A DNA stretch of 64,000 bases from Solitalea canadensis DSM 3403 (GTDB lineage Bacteria; Bacteroidota; Bacteroidia; Sphingobacteriales; Sphingobacteriaceae). The position numbers were made by a program, and so were the translations under genes. Positions 35,292-44,317 of the stretch are shown here, piece by piece; within the stretch, counting starts at the first letter, position 1; every line of letters starts with the position of its first letter. The notes below the pieces were generated by a model, which was given only the letters and a program-made list of their open reading frames with translations, was not told the origin of the DNA and ran no database searches. Location: contig NC_017770.1 of assembly GCF_000242635.2 (NCBI RefSeq), forward strand, positions 930,001 to 994,000. The letters run 5' to 3'.

Positions 35292-36128
35292 ATGAATTAT
35301 TACGAATTAGTATTTACCGTAGTTGACCCTGAAGGGTTTGTAAAAGATCTACTTATCGCCAGTTTATCAGAAATTGGTTTCGACACTTTTGAAGATACCG
35401 AATCAGGTTTTAAAGCCTACATCCAGGCTGAACAGTTTAATGAGCATCTGGTTAGCGAACAGTTATCGGATTATAAAGATCAGTTCAATTTTTCTTACGA
35501 AACCAACCTTATTCCACATAAAAACTGGAATGAAGTGTGGGAAAATAATTTTGAACCTGTAATCGTTGCCGACAAGCTGTACATCCGTGCAACTTTTCAT
35601 CCTGCGCGTGCTGAGTTTCCTATGGAGATTGTTATCGACCCTAAAATGGCTTTCGGTACCGGTCATCATGAAACGACCTATTTAATGTCGGAGTTCTTGT
35701 TACAGACAGAAGTAGAAGGCAAAAAAGTGCTTGATATGGGATGTGGATCGGGTATTTTGGCTATTCTGGCTTCAAAACTGGGTGCTGAGGATTTACTTGC
35801 AGTAGATATTGATCCTATCTGTGTGAGCAGTAGTATTGAAAATGCCCAACTAAACGAGGTTGACAACATGAAAACAGGGTTAGGTGATATCGATCAGGTA
35901 AATGATACTGGTTTCGATCTAATTTTGGCTAACATCAATCGTAATATCTTATTAAATCATATGTCGCATTATGCTGCTATGCTGGCTGATGAAGGAGAGC
36001 TGATTATGAGTGGCTTTTATGAGACTCCCGATCTGGCAATCATTCAGGAAGAAGCTGCTAAATATGATTTGAAATATATCAGTCATTATACCCGTAATAA
36101 TTGGGTTGCAGCAAAATTTGTAAAGTAG
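35292..36128 (+). CDS. prmA: Ribosomal protein L11 methyltransferase
   Basis: A 278-residue SAM-dependent enzyme that methylates L11. The ATG at 35292 (MNYYELVFTVVDPEGF) is preferred to an upstream frame start at 35259. The N-terminal substrate-recognition domain leads to DPKMAFGTGHHETTYLM, the SAM motif VLDMGCGSGILAILASKLGA (about residues 147-166) and the LILANINRNIL motif (PrmA NxNxxx). Length is normal for PrmA. Confidence 0.93.
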   Translation: MNYYELVFTVVDPEGFVKDLLIASLSEIGFDTFEDTESGFKAYIQAEQFNEHLVSEQLSDYKDQFNFSYETNLIPHKNWNEVWENNFEPVIVADKLYIRATFHPARAEFPMEIVIDPKMAFGTGHHETTYLMSEFLLQTEVEGKKVLDMGCGSGILAILASKLGAEDLLAVDIDPICVSSSIENAQLNEVDNMKTGLGDIDQVNDTGFDLILANINRNILLNHMSHYAAMLADEGELIMSGFYETPDLAIIQEEAAKYDLKYISHYTRNNWVAAKFVK

Positions 36129-36165
36129 TTGCAAATAAGATTGCCGGTTGGATAAACTTTTGATT

Positions 36166-36927
36166 ATGTCCCAATTAATTAATCTGACTGAAGAAAATAT
36201 TTGCAACGAGCATATCTGCTGTGCAATTAGCGATAAGAAATGTGCTAAAGGCTACGAATTAAAAAAGGAATGGCTGAAAACACAATTTGAAAAGGGGTAT
36301 CGTTTTCAAAAGGTTGATGTAAGGGGAAAGGTGTTTATTGAATACATTCCAATTGAAGAGTCGTGGTTGCCATTTGATGGACAAAATTTTATGGTGATCA
36401 ATTGTTTTTGGGTATCAGGGCAGTTTAAAGGTCAAGGGTACGGTAAGCAATTGTTGGAGCAGTGTTTTAAAGATGCTGTTGCTATGGACGGGGTTATTGC
36501 TATTACAGGTGATAAGAAGAGAGGCTTCATGAGTGATCCGACATTCTTTAAACACATGGGCTTTGAGATTATCGATGAAGCTCCTCCTTTTTTTAAGTTA
36601 TGGGGAATCAGATTCAATCAAAATGCTGATTACCCTAAATTTAAAGAAACTGCCAGAAAAGGTTCTTGTTCAAATACGGAAGGGATTACAGCTTACTATT
36701 CTGATACGTGCCCGTTTACTGACTATTACATTGGTCAGGAGCTTCAGAAATACGCTAAGAAAACAAATACACCTATTCAAATCATTAAAATTGATAGTAA
36801 AGAAAAGGGGCATCAGATGCCTATTCCATGGATTATCAGCAGTATTTTTTATAAAGGTGAGTTGATAACATTGGAAATGAAACCGGAGAAACATCTGGAT
36901 AAACTTATCGGAACATCGCATTCTTAA
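36166..36927 (+). CDS. GNAT acetyltransferase with YoaP-like C-terminal domain
   Basis: A 253-residue protein; the TTG at 36148 is in frame but the ATG at 36166 (MSQLINLTEENI) is used. The N-terminal GNAT domain carries VSGQFKGQGYGKQLLEQC, the acetyl-CoA loop. The C-terminal ~100 residues (ITAYYSDTCPFTDYYIGQEL, then KIDSKEKGHQMPIPW) match the YoaP domain, a thioredoxin-like region with a single cysteine in place of CxxC. Substrate unknown. It lies just ahead of a DinB-like gene in the same direction. Confidence 0.8.
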   Translation: MSQLINLTEENICNEHICCAISDKKCAKGYELKKEWLKTQFEKGYRFQKVDVRGKVFIEYIPIEESWLPFDGQNFMVINCFWVSGQFKGQGYGKQLLEQCFKDAVAMDGVIAITGDKKRGFMSDPTFFKHMGFEIIDEAPPFFKLWGIRFNQNADYPKFKETARKGSCSNTEGITAYYSDTCPFTDYYIGQELQKYAKKTNTPIQIIKIDSKEKGHQMPIPWIISSIFYKGELITLEMKPEKHLDKLIGTSHS

Positions 36928-36936
36928 ATTATTACC

Positions 36937-37380
36937 ATGATACAAACCGTAAAATCAATTTTCGTCAGAGATCTTCAAAAACTAAAAACAGAAATTGAAT
37001 CTTATCAGCAAGAGAAAAATATCTGGTTGGTACGGGATAATATTGCTAACTCTGCAGGGAATCTTTGCTTACACCTGGTGGGTAATCTTAATCATTTTAT
37101 TGGTGCTACATTGGGAAATAGCGGTTATATTAGAAATCGTGAGCTGGAGTTTTCACTAAAAGATGTTCCTCGCACAGCGTTGATTAGTAAGATTGAAGGC
37201 ACGATTAAGGCTGTTGAAAACGGTTTAGATCAAGTTGCTGATGAACAATTGCAAATGGATTATCCGATTATTGTTTTTAGTGAAAAAACGAGTACGGAGT
37301 TTATGCTTTTTCATCTGTTAACACATTTGTCTTATCACCTCGGACAAATAAATTACCATCGAAGATTATTGGATAAATAA
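36937..37380 (+). CDS. DinB/DUF1572 family protein
   Basis: A 147-residue four-helix bundle protein. The family motifs IANSAGNLCLHLVGNLNHFI and FHLLTHLSYHLGQINYHRRL carry the metal-binding histidines. Function is unproven in this subgroup. It follows the GNAT-YoaP gene by 9 bp, suggesting cotranscription, and is distinct in sequence from the DinB-like protein at 14133. Confidence 0.83.
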   Translation: MIQTVKSIFVRDLQKLKTEIESYQQEKNIWLVRDNIANSAGNLCLHLVGNLNHFIGATLGNSGYIRNRELEFSLKDVPRTALISKIEGTIKAVENGLDQVADEQLQMDYPIIVFSEKTSTEFMLFHLLTHLSYHLGQINYHRRLLDK

Positions 37381-37462
37381 TTTCTATCAGAATTTTTAAC
37401 GAATGGATTGTACCAAACCGAATATAATCCGATTTTCGTTTTCTCAATAGCTCAACAATTAC

Positions 37463-38824
37463 ATGAACGTACATTTTATTTCAATTGGCGGAAGTGCAAT
37501 GCACAATCTGGCCATTGCATTACATAAAAAGGGATATAAGGTTACCGGATCAGATGATGAGGTTTTTGAACCTTCAAAGTCTCGTTTAGCAAAACACGGA
37601 TTGTTGCCAGAAAGTATCGGGTGGAATCCGGAGAATATTCACTCCGAGCTAGATGCTGTTATTTTAGGTATGCATGCCCGCGCCGATAACCCTGAGTTGA
37701 TCAAGGCAAAGGAGTTGGGACTTAAAATCTATTCTTATCCTGAATATATTTATGAACAATCAAAAGACAAAACACGTGTGGTAATTGGTGGTAGTCATGG
37801 TAAAACAACCATTACTGCAATGATTCTTCATGTATTGCATCAATGTAATGTTGATTGTGATTATTTGGTTGGTGCACAATTGGCCGGTTTTGATACCATG
37901 GTTCGTATTACCAAAGATGCTCCGGTAATAATTATTGAGGGCGATGAATACTTGTCGTCACCGATCGATCGTCGCCCGAAGTTTCATTTGTATAAAGCCA
38001 ATTTGGCAATTTTAAGCGGTATTGCCTGGGATCACATTAATGTATTTCCAACTTTTGAGAACTATGTTGAGCAGTTCAAAATCTTTTTGGACACTATTGA
38101 GCCTAAAGGCTTTTTAGCTTATTGTGAGTTGGACGCTGAATTAAAAAAACTAGTTCAAAGCTATCCGAATACTCATTTTGAAACAGTTGGGTATGGCTTG
38201 CCTAAATTTAAGGTAGAGAATGGAGTTACAACTTTGTTAACTGCGGACGGTGATGTTGCAATAGAGGTTTTTGGCGAACATAACCTGATGAATATGAATG
38301 GTGCCCGTTTAATCTGTAATAAATTGGGCGTTTCGGATGTCGAATTCTATAAAGCAATCGCAAGTTTTAAGGGGGCTTCAAAACGTTTGGAGCTGGTGGC
38401 TAAAAATGATCAAACTGCAGTATATAAAGATTTTGCCCACTCTCCTTCGAAGTTAAAGGCCACCACAGCAGCAATGAAGGCTCAGTTTCCGGAGCGAAAA
38501 TTAATCGCAGCAATGGAATTGCATACGTTCAGTAGCTTAAATAAGAATTTTCTAAAAGAGTATGATGGATCGATGGCTACTGCAGATGAAGCATTGGTTT
38601 ATTTCAATCATCATACAATTGAGCATAAAAAATTGGAACCTATTTCAGAAGAACAGGTGAAAGAAGCGTTCAATTCGGATAATATCCAAGTATTCACCGA
38701 TTCAAAAAAGCTGGAGACTTACCTCTTGGCTCAAAAATGGAAAAATGCCAATCTGCTGTTAATGAGTTCCGGCAATTTTGATGGTATTGATTTTAAAGAA
38801 TTAGCAGAAAAAGTGCTTAACTAA
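37463..38824 (+). CDS. mpl: UDP-N-acetylmuramate:tripeptide ligase (murein recycling)
   Basis: A 453-residue Mur ligase that rejoins recycled L-Ala-gamma-D-Glu-meso-Dap peptide to UDP-MurNAc. It has the Rossmann start HFISIGGSAMHNLAIALHKK, the ATP P-loop VVIGGSHGKTTITAMIL (about residue 107-123), IIIEGDEYLSSPIDRRPKFH (Mpl-type, distinct from MurC) and IAWDHINVFPTFENY. Order and length agree with Mpl rather than MurC. Confidence 0.93.
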   Translation: MNVHFISIGGSAMHNLAIALHKKGYKVTGSDDEVFEPSKSRLAKHGLLPESIGWNPENIHSELDAVILGMHARADNPELIKAKELGLKIYSYPEYIYEQSKDKTRVVIGGSHGKTTITAMILHVLHQCNVDCDYLVGAQLAGFDTMVRITKDAPVIIIEGDEYLSSPIDRRPKFHLYKANLAILSGIAWDHINVFPTFENYVEQFKIFLDTIEPKGFLAYCELDAELKKLVQSYPNTHFETVGYGLPKFKVENGVTTLLTADGDVAIEVFGEHNLMNMNGARLICNKLGVSDVEFYKAIASFKGASKRLELVAKNDQTAVYKDFAHSPSKLKATTAAMKAQFPERKLIAAMELHTFSSLNKNFLKEYDGSMATADEALVYFNHHTIEHKKLEPISEEQVKEAFNSDNIQVFTDSKKLETYLLAQKWKNANLLLMSSGNFDGIDFKELAEKVLN

Positions 38825-38869
38825 TTGTTAAGAACTTTTTTTTTAACTAATCGTTAGCTGTTATATATA

Positions 38870-39274
38870 ATGAATAAATTAAAATTGAAGGACCTTGTTT
38901 ACAAGGTTAATGGAGCTGCTATTGAGGTACACAAAGCTTTGGGTCCTGGTTTGCTGGAAAGTGTTTATCACAAATGCCTGATGCATGAGTTGCAATTAAG
39001 GGGTGTTGATTTTTATCCGGAAATGTCAATTCCGGTTAGATATAAAGACATTGAGATTAATACACAGCTTAAATGTGACTTGTTTATTGAGAATTGTTTG
39101 GTTGTAGAGTTAAAAGCTGTTGATGAAGTCCTTCCAATTCATCAAGCTCAGTTACTGTCTTATATGAAACTGTTAAAGGCTCCCATGGGACTTTTGATCA
39201 ATTTTAATTGTGTTAATGTTTTCAACGCGGGACAGAAAACCTATGTAAATGAATTCTATGAGGTCCTTTCTTAA
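38870..39274 (+). CDS. GxxExxY protein, PD-(D/E)XK nuclease-like fold
   Basis: A 134-residue protein of the GxxExxY (PDDEXK_3) family. The name motif is Gly27-Leu-Leu-Glu30-Ser-Val-Tyr33. A candidate nuclease core is Asp70, Glu80 and Lys82 (CDLFIENCLVVELKAV), followed by IHQAQLLSYMKLLK, in the usual PD-(D/E)XK order. Family members are predicted nucleases of unknown role. Its stop codon is followed after a few bases by the ten-unit palindromic array at 39275, which may or may not be related. Confidence 0.83.
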   Translation: MNKLKLKDLVYKVNGAAIEVHKALGPGLLESVYHKCLMHELQLRGVDFYPEMSIPVRYKDIEINTQLKCDLFIENCLVVELKAVDEVLPIHQAQLLSYMKLLKAPMGLLINFNCVNVFNAGQKTYVNEFYEVLS

Positions 39275-40088
39275 TAAACCATATAAGATATATAAGATCA
39301 TTTAAGAAAAAACTTATCTGTTCCTTATATGGTCTTATATGGTTCAGAAATAATCAACCATATAAGACATATAAGATCATTTAAGAAAAAAACTTCTCTG
39401 TTTCTTATATGCCTTATATGGTTCAGAAATAATCAACCATATAAGACATATAAGATCATTTAAGAAAAAAACTTCTCTGTTTCTTATATGCCTTACATGG
39501 TTCAGAAATAATCAGCCATATAAGACATATAAGATCATTTAAGAAAAAGCTTATCTGTTTCTTATATGCCTTATATGGTTCAGAAATAATCAACCATATA
39601 AGACATATAAGATCATTTAAGAAAAAACTTATCTGTTCCTTATATGGTCTTATATGGTTCAGAAATAATCAACCATATAAGAGATATAAGATCATTTAAG
39701 AAAAAAACTTCTCTGTTTCTTATATGCCTTATATGGTTCAGAAATAATCAACCATATAAGACATATAAGATCATTTAAGAAAAAAACTTCTCTGTTTCTT
39801 ATATGCCTTATATGGTTCAGAAATAATCAGCCATATAAGAGATATAAGATCATTTAAGAAAAAGCTTATCTGTTTCTTATATGCCTTACATGGTTCATAA
39901 ATAATCAACCATATAAGATATATAAGATCATTTAAGAAAAAGCTTATCTGTTTCTTATATGCCTTATATGGTTCATAAATAATCAGCCATATAAGAGATA
40001 TAAGATTATTTAAGAAAAAAACTTATCTGTTTCTTATATGCCTTATATGGTTCAGAAATCATAAGACGTGTAAAATGCCTTACATGGT
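39275..40088. repeat. Palindromic tandem array 1: ten units of ~79 bp
   Basis: Ten units start (at CCATATAAG) at 39279, 39358, 39437, 39516, 39594, 39673, 39752, 39831, 39909 and 39987; spacing is 78-79 bp. Each unit is a large hairpin. The arm CCATATAAGACATATAAG meets its inverse CTTATATGCCTTATATGG across a loop with ATCATTTAAG-A-run-CTTAT. The linker is TTCAGAAATAATC. The array fills the entire gap between the converging GxxExxY and phosphatase genes and ends in a partial unit (about 40065-40090) that overlaps the phosphatase stop. No spacer diversity is present, so this is not CRISPR. Confidence 0.95.
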
Positions 40089-40820
40089 TTACCTATTTCG
40101 GCCGTTTTCATTCGGATAGAGCGTTTGTACAATGTCACTCTGAAAAACCTCCTTAGAATCAATGTTCACAGCGGACAGTTTTCCAAGAAAAGCTGCGCCA
40201 GTATCGATATTCCAAACATTACAAGCCTGCATAGGTACGCCTACATCATAGTTTAAAGTTGGAGTATGGCCTATGTAAATTTCGTTGAACAACAGTAATC
40301 GTTTGGGATACAGTTTAGAATCTTTGGTAATACGTTTATCCATTGTCAGAGCCATTTCCCATAAGGTGCGATCCCAGGAAAAATTGCTTGAATATTGTTC
40401 CTTCTCTGGTCCGTGCATAGAAGAAAAGCCAGCGTGAATAAATAGTCTGTTTTGCTCATCTATAAAGTAATTTAACATTCTGCGAAAGAACTTCAGATGC
40501 CTTTCTTTTTCTTCAACCGGAAAAGTGATATAACTTTCAATCGTTGAGTCACCTCCATTAAAAAACCAGGTTTGATTGGGCACATTGCCGTTTAACCAGG
40601 ATTCACACCAAGCGTCGTGGTTGCCTTTAATAAACATGCATTCAAAAGATTCATCAAGTTTAATCAAATAATCAATTACACCTGATGATTCAGACCATCC
40701 ATCTACATAATCCCCTAAAAATATAAGCCTGTCGCCAACAACAGGGTTGATTTTGCTTATAAGTTGTTTCAAAGCTTTCAATGCTCCGTGAATATCTCCT
40801 ATGACAAATGTTCTGGGCAT
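40089..40820 (-). CDS. PPP-family metallophosphoesterase (serine/threonine phosphatase-like)
   Basis: A 243-residue phosphatase. The three PPP signatures are clear: FVIGDIHGAL (metal ligands Asp and His), FLGDYVDGWSESSGV and FIKGNHDAWCESWL. Later histidines lie in LFIHAGFSS and IYIGHTPTLNYD. This is the bacteriophage-lambda/PrpE-like class, which includes phosphatases for proteins and for dinucleotides. It is the last gene of the leftward ADP-ribose cluster, 103 bp after the ADP-ribosylglycohydrolase gene. A role in dephosphorylating ADP-ribose-1''-phosphate or proteins is possible but not shown by sequence. Confidence 0.88.
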   Translation of the reverse strand: MPRTFVIGDIHGALKALKQLISKINPVVGDRLIFLGDYVDGWSESSGVIDYLIKLDESFECMFIKGNHDAWCESWLNGNVPNQTWFFNGGDSTIESYITFPVEEKERHLKFFRRMLNYFIDEQNRLFIHAGFSSMHGPEKEQYSSNFSWDRTLWEMALTMDKRITKDSKLYPKRLLLFNEIYIGHTPTLNYDVGVPMQACNVWNIDTGAAFLGKLSAVNIDSKEVFQSDIVQTLYPNENGRNR

Positions 40821-40923
40821 ATATAAGTTAATTAATACTGTCCTTTAATTAGGTGTTCAATTCTTAGTCTTGAAATGAAAAGCTTGCATCAGTGTTTCGG
40901 ATTGGAGGAATTCGGACAAATAA

Positions 40924-41880
40924 CTAGTAAATAACGGCAAAAAGTTTTTCACTAAGATTTTCTATGTCAGTACGCTTAACAAGTAAATTCAGCCATTCCG
41001 GAGGAATTTCCTGCCAACCGTATAATAACCCAGCCAATCCTCCAGTGATGGCACCTGTTGTATCTGTATCACTACCTAAGTTAACCGCTTTTAATACAGC
41101 ATCGTTGTAATTGTTAGTTGAAAGCACACTCCAAATACTTGCTTCCAGAGAATGTAAAACATAACCTGATGAATGAATTTCAGTTTCGTCGAGATCGTTG
41201 ATAGTTACAATGCCAGTTTCATTTGGCAGTATTCTTTTAAATCTATCAAACTCTTCAATGGAAATTAAATCATGCATTATTAAAAAGTTTTTTACATCAA
41301 GTCCAGCCTGAGTTAGAGCCAGAAGTTTATCGACGCCATTCAAAAGTTTTAGTGCATATTCGAGATAAATAAAGCATGCGACTGCCGAAATAATATGTCG
41401 ATGAGTTAATGAAGATATTTCTTGAACACATTTAAACCTTTCTTGAATTGGTTTTTCTTTAACATAGAACAATAGTGGAAGTATTCTCATTAAAGATCCA
41501 TTCCCATTGCTTTGCTCGCTATTGCCGCCAGACAATAAAGGAGAAATTCCCTTTTTTAACAAATTGATAGCTTGGGAAGTGGCTATTCCTATATCAAATA
41601 CATGGTTATGAGCTGTCCAAAAAGCACTTTCTTTCCATCTAATCATATAAAGAGCCAATTCATCTAAATCATACCCCTTACAAAGCATTTCGGCTAAACA
41701 AAAGGTTAGTGAACTATCGTCAGACCAAGTTCCTGCAGGTTGATTATGAGTGCCAAATGCTTGCATTGTTGTAACCGGATTCGTCCTTATTTCTTCCCGT
41801 GTCATAAATTCAACCGGAACGCCTAATGCATCACCAACAGCTAAGCCTAATAAGGCATCTTTGATATAATTTCGGTGCAT
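40924..41880 (-). CDS. ADP-ribosylglycohydrolase family protein (DraG/ARH-like)
   Basis: A 318-residue all-helical hydrolase that cleaves ADP-ribose from modified targets. Dinuclear Mg site motifs are present: GLAVGDALGVPVEFM, GTWSDDSSLTFCLAE near the N-terminus and LGSDTDTTGAITGGLAGLLY near the C-terminus. Length matches the family. It follows kptA by 6 bp. Target (protein, nucleic acid or small molecule) cannot be inferred. Confidence 0.93.
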   Translation of the reverse strand: MHRNYIKDALLGLAVGDALGVPVEFMTREEIRTNPVTTMQAFGTHNQPAGTWSDDSSLTFCLAEMLCKGYDLDELALYMIRWKESAFWTAHNHVFDIGIATSQAINLLKKGISPLLSGGNSEQSNGNGSLMRILPLLFYVKEKPIQERFKCVQEISSLTHRHIISAVACFIYLEYALKLLNGVDKLLALTQAGLDVKNFLIMHDLISIEEFDRFKRILPNETGIVTINDLDETEIHSSGYVLHSLEASIWSVLSTNNYNDAVLKAVNLGSDTDTTGAITGGLAGLLYGWQEIPPEWLNLLVKRTDIENLSEKLFAVIY

Positions 41881-41886
41881 TTTTAC

Positions 41887-42429
41887 TTAAAACTCAATAT
41901 ACAAGTTGGGAACACTATCAGTTAACCAAACTCCATTATCAGAAATGAAGAACGGGAACCCATCACGATGCATTGCCCCACTTCTGATTGATAGTATAAC
42001 TGGAATGCCTATGCGACTTCCGACTTTTTCCGCAGTTGTTCGGTCCATGCTTAAGTGAACATGCTGGCGACTCATCTTCTTTAGACCTTCTGATTTAATA
42101 GCGTTGATAAACTTAGTAACAGTGCCATGGTATAAATATTCAGGAGGTTCTGTCGTTTTTAAATCAAGCTCAATGTTGATCGAATGGCCTTGGCTTGCCC
42201 TAATTTTAGTATGTTCATCGTTAAAAGTGAAACGTTGTTTATCATTTTGCGATACGATCACTTCTAACTCATCTATTGTGATTTCAATGTTCTTTATTCT
42301 AGCTTTTTCAATCAGTTCATTAACGGATGCCCAGCCGTTAGCATCAAGAGAAAGATTGATCTCTTGAGGATTATGTCGAAGAACATAGCTTAAAAATTTG
42401 CTTATTCCCTTAATTTGTTTTTCATTCAT
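41887..42429 (-). CDS. kptA: RNA 2'-phosphotransferase, Tpt1/KptA family
   Basis: A 180-residue enzyme that transfers an internal RNA 2'-phosphate to NAD+, giving ADP-ribose 1'',2''-cyclic phosphate. Motifs are [48 protein letters not shown] and [10 protein letters not shown], including the Arg-His-Arg-Arg catalytic set of the family. Its ATG overlaps the macrodomain stop by 4 nt (ATGA), implying translational coupling. Bacteria have no known splicing substrate, so RNA repair or capping-like ADP-ribosylation of RNA ends is the likely context. Confidence 0.93.
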   Translation of the reverse strand: MNEKQIKGISKFLSYVLRHNPQEINLSLDANGWASVNELIEKARIKNIEITIDELEVIVSQNDKQRFTFNDEHTKIRASQGHSINIELDLKTTEPPEYLYHGTVTKFINAIKSEGLKKMSRQHVHLSMDRTTAEKVGSRIGIPVILSIRSGAMHRDGFPFFISDNGVWLTDSVPNLYIEF

Positions 42430-42938
42430 TTTATTAATAGTTTCTTATATAATTCATAGTTCTCATCATCAAAGCAGACAAAAATTACTTTATCCAATAA
42501 TTCCTGTTGCTTAAAATGCTGAATGGTATCAACCGCTATTTGAGCTGCTTTATTCTTTGGAAAATGATAGACCCCGGTACTAATATTTGGAAAAGCAACA
42601 GTTTTACAACTGTTGTCAATCGCTAACCTTAATGAATTTGTATAGCAATTGCTTAATAGCAAGTCTTCGTTGTTGTTACCCCCGTTCCATATCGGACCGA
42701 CAGTATGTATCACATGTTTTGCAGGTAAATTCCCCGCTGTTGTAATTACAGCTTCGCCAGTAGAGCAACCGCCTTGTCGTTCACGGATTTTAATACATTC
42801 CTCTAAGATTGAGCTGCCTCCTTTGCGATGAATAGCCCCATCAACGCCGCCTCCGCCCAGTAATGAAGAATTAGCAGCATTTACAACGGCATCAACTGCT
42901 ATAGTTGTGATGTCCGCTTTAATAACTTCAATTTTCAT
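42426..42938 (-). CDS. Macrodomain ADP-ribose-binding hydrolase (YmdB/MacroD-like)
   Basis: A 170-residue macrodomain. ADP-ribose-binding motifs are [20 protein letters not shown] (catalytic Asn/Asp region), [19 protein letters not shown] and [20 protein letters not shown]. MacroD-type members remove O-acetyl or protein-linked mono-ADP-ribose. It follows the NADAR gene with 1 bp between them and overlaps kptA, placing it in the core of the ADP-ribose operon. Confidence 0.95.
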   Translation of the reverse strand: MKIEVIKADITTIAVDAVVNAANSSLLGGGGVDGAIHRKGGSSILEECIKIRERQGGCSTGEAVITTAGNLPAKHVIHTVGPIWNGGNNNEDLLLSNCYTNSLRLAIDNSCKTVAFPNISTGVYHFPKNKAAQIAVDTIQHFKQQELLDKVIFVCFDDENYELYKKLLIK

Positions 42939-42939
42939 A

Positions 42940-43485
42940 CTATTTAAGTTTATCTCTTACTTCCATTAATGCATAACCAAGTAGATTTTCTCCTCTCCAT
43001 TTCAACGGATTTTCGATATGTTCATGATCTGCAGCCATACCGATTCCCCAAATATTATCTACAGGACTAGCTTCAACTAAAACACGTTCTTTAGTATTTA
43101 TCAAAAAAGTTTTCATCGCATCATGCTGAGAAAACTTATGAAGATTTCCATTTACAACAATTTCAAATTTATGTTGATCCCAAATTACTGCATTGAAGTT
43201 TTTTACCAATCGTCCCATTTTCTTGGCTTCAGCAGGAGTGTTGGTTTTTAATATTTTCTCAATTGCGATATCGTCATCGAATAAACGAGCTTTTTCAGCC
43301 ATCATCCAATGTTCGGCAGTTTTGTATTTAACTCCATCAACCTCAAAAGAGGAATGCCACCATTGGCTGAAACACGATTGAGTTATACTTCCATTTTTTG
43401 AAGGGTGATGTCCCCAAAAGAACAAGTATTTAATTTTTTCTTTTGACTTGAATTTCTCTACAAGCCAGGTGTTATTATAATTCAT
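42940..43485 (-). CDS. NADAR family protein (YbiA-like)
   Basis: A 181-residue NADAR protein. Motifs are [41 protein letters not shown] and [17 protein letters not shown] with [21 protein letters not shown] proteins act on ADP-ribose-containing molecules, and members have been reported to remove ADP-ribose from guanine bases. The gene is 29 bp after the broken regulator and 1 bp before the macrodomain gene. Confidence 0.92.
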   Translation of the reverse strand: MNYNNTWLVEKFKSKEKIKYLFFWGHHPSKNGSITQSCFSQWWHSSFEVDGVKYKTAEHWMMAEKARLFDDDIAIEKILKTNTPAEAKKMGRLVKNFNAVIWDQHKFEIVVNGNLHKFSQHDAMKTFLINTKERVLVEASPVDNIWGIGMAADHEHIENPLKWRGENLLGYALMEVRDKLK

Positions 43486-43514
43486 GGTTTTAGTTTATTA
43501 TTGATATCACAGAT

Positions 43515-44164
43515 TTAATATGAATTAGACCCCGCGAATTGATATAAATCCGGATGTCTGTTTTTTGCACCTTCTCTTTTCTTACCGGTATTAATTAAAT
43601 ACCCCGAATCGAGTATCTTTCTTCTGAAATTCCTTCGGTCCATTGGAGTATCAAGAATACATTCAAACAATTCATGCAATTCAGTCATTGTGAAAAGTTC
43701 ATCCAATAATTCAAAACCAACCGGGTGGTAACTAATCTTTGATTTAAGACGATCTAAGGCTTGTTCAAAGATCTGAATGTGATCGAAACCTAATAGTGGT
43801 ATTTCCTTTACATTAAACCATTTTACATCGTTAGCCATTGTTCCGGCAACCACTTTAAACTTTTGAGGGTTGATTAATGCATAATAAGCCACAGAGATAA
43901 CCCGCCCGCGAGGGTCCCTTCATCAAATGAATAGAGCTGCTCCAAAAACAAATCATCAATTCCCAATTTCGTTTTTAGTACACGCGAACATGTGTTTCTA
44001 AAGGTTTCCTCCATTTGCAAAAATCCTCCGGGCAGCGTCCATTGGTTCTTAAATGGCTCTTCATTTCTGTTCAACAGCAAAACAGATAAAGTATTTTCAT
44101 GATAACCAAATACAACAAGGTCGATTGCCAGTGATGGATTTTGATAAGAGTGAAAGGCTTTCAT
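43515..44164 (-). pseudogene. NrtR-like Nudix-type regulator, frameshifted
   Basis: Two frames make one NrtR-type protein. The N-part from the ATG at 44164 (MKAFHSYQNPSLAIDLVVFG, WTLPGGFLQMEETFRNTCSR) is a Nudix domain whose Nudix box lacks the catalytic glutamates, as in regulatory NrtR proteins. It loses frame after QLYSFDEG. The next frame continues at 43916 with DPRGRVISVAYYALINPQ and then a winged helix (FTMTELHELFECILDTPMDR, RKILDSGYLINTGKKR). The break lies near 43916-43918 and needs a small deletion. NrtR represses NAD-related genes and is released by ADP-ribose. A decayed gene or a sequencing error are both possible. Confidence 0.8.
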
Positions 44165-44317
44165 TGTTTTGTTTGCGTTATTATGACACAAAGTAAATTA
44201 ATTTTTATGAATTGAACTAATAATTCAAAATAGAAGATAGTTTTTATTGAAAAAATATTGTTAATGAGGTGTTTGTATGAATGAGGTTCAATATTTTTTC
44301 TTTATATTAATTAAACA

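Noticed and set aside
39275-40088. CRISPR array interpretation of the tandem repeats
   Set aside because: There are no unique spacers; the full ~79-bp unit including loop and linker is conserved, units are large palindromes, and no cas genes are present. The same applies to 49786-50588.
43515-43892. C-terminal half of the NrtR-like gene as an independent gene
   Set aside because: It starts mid-domain and continues the Nudix part in the adjacent frame; it is better read as one broken gene.
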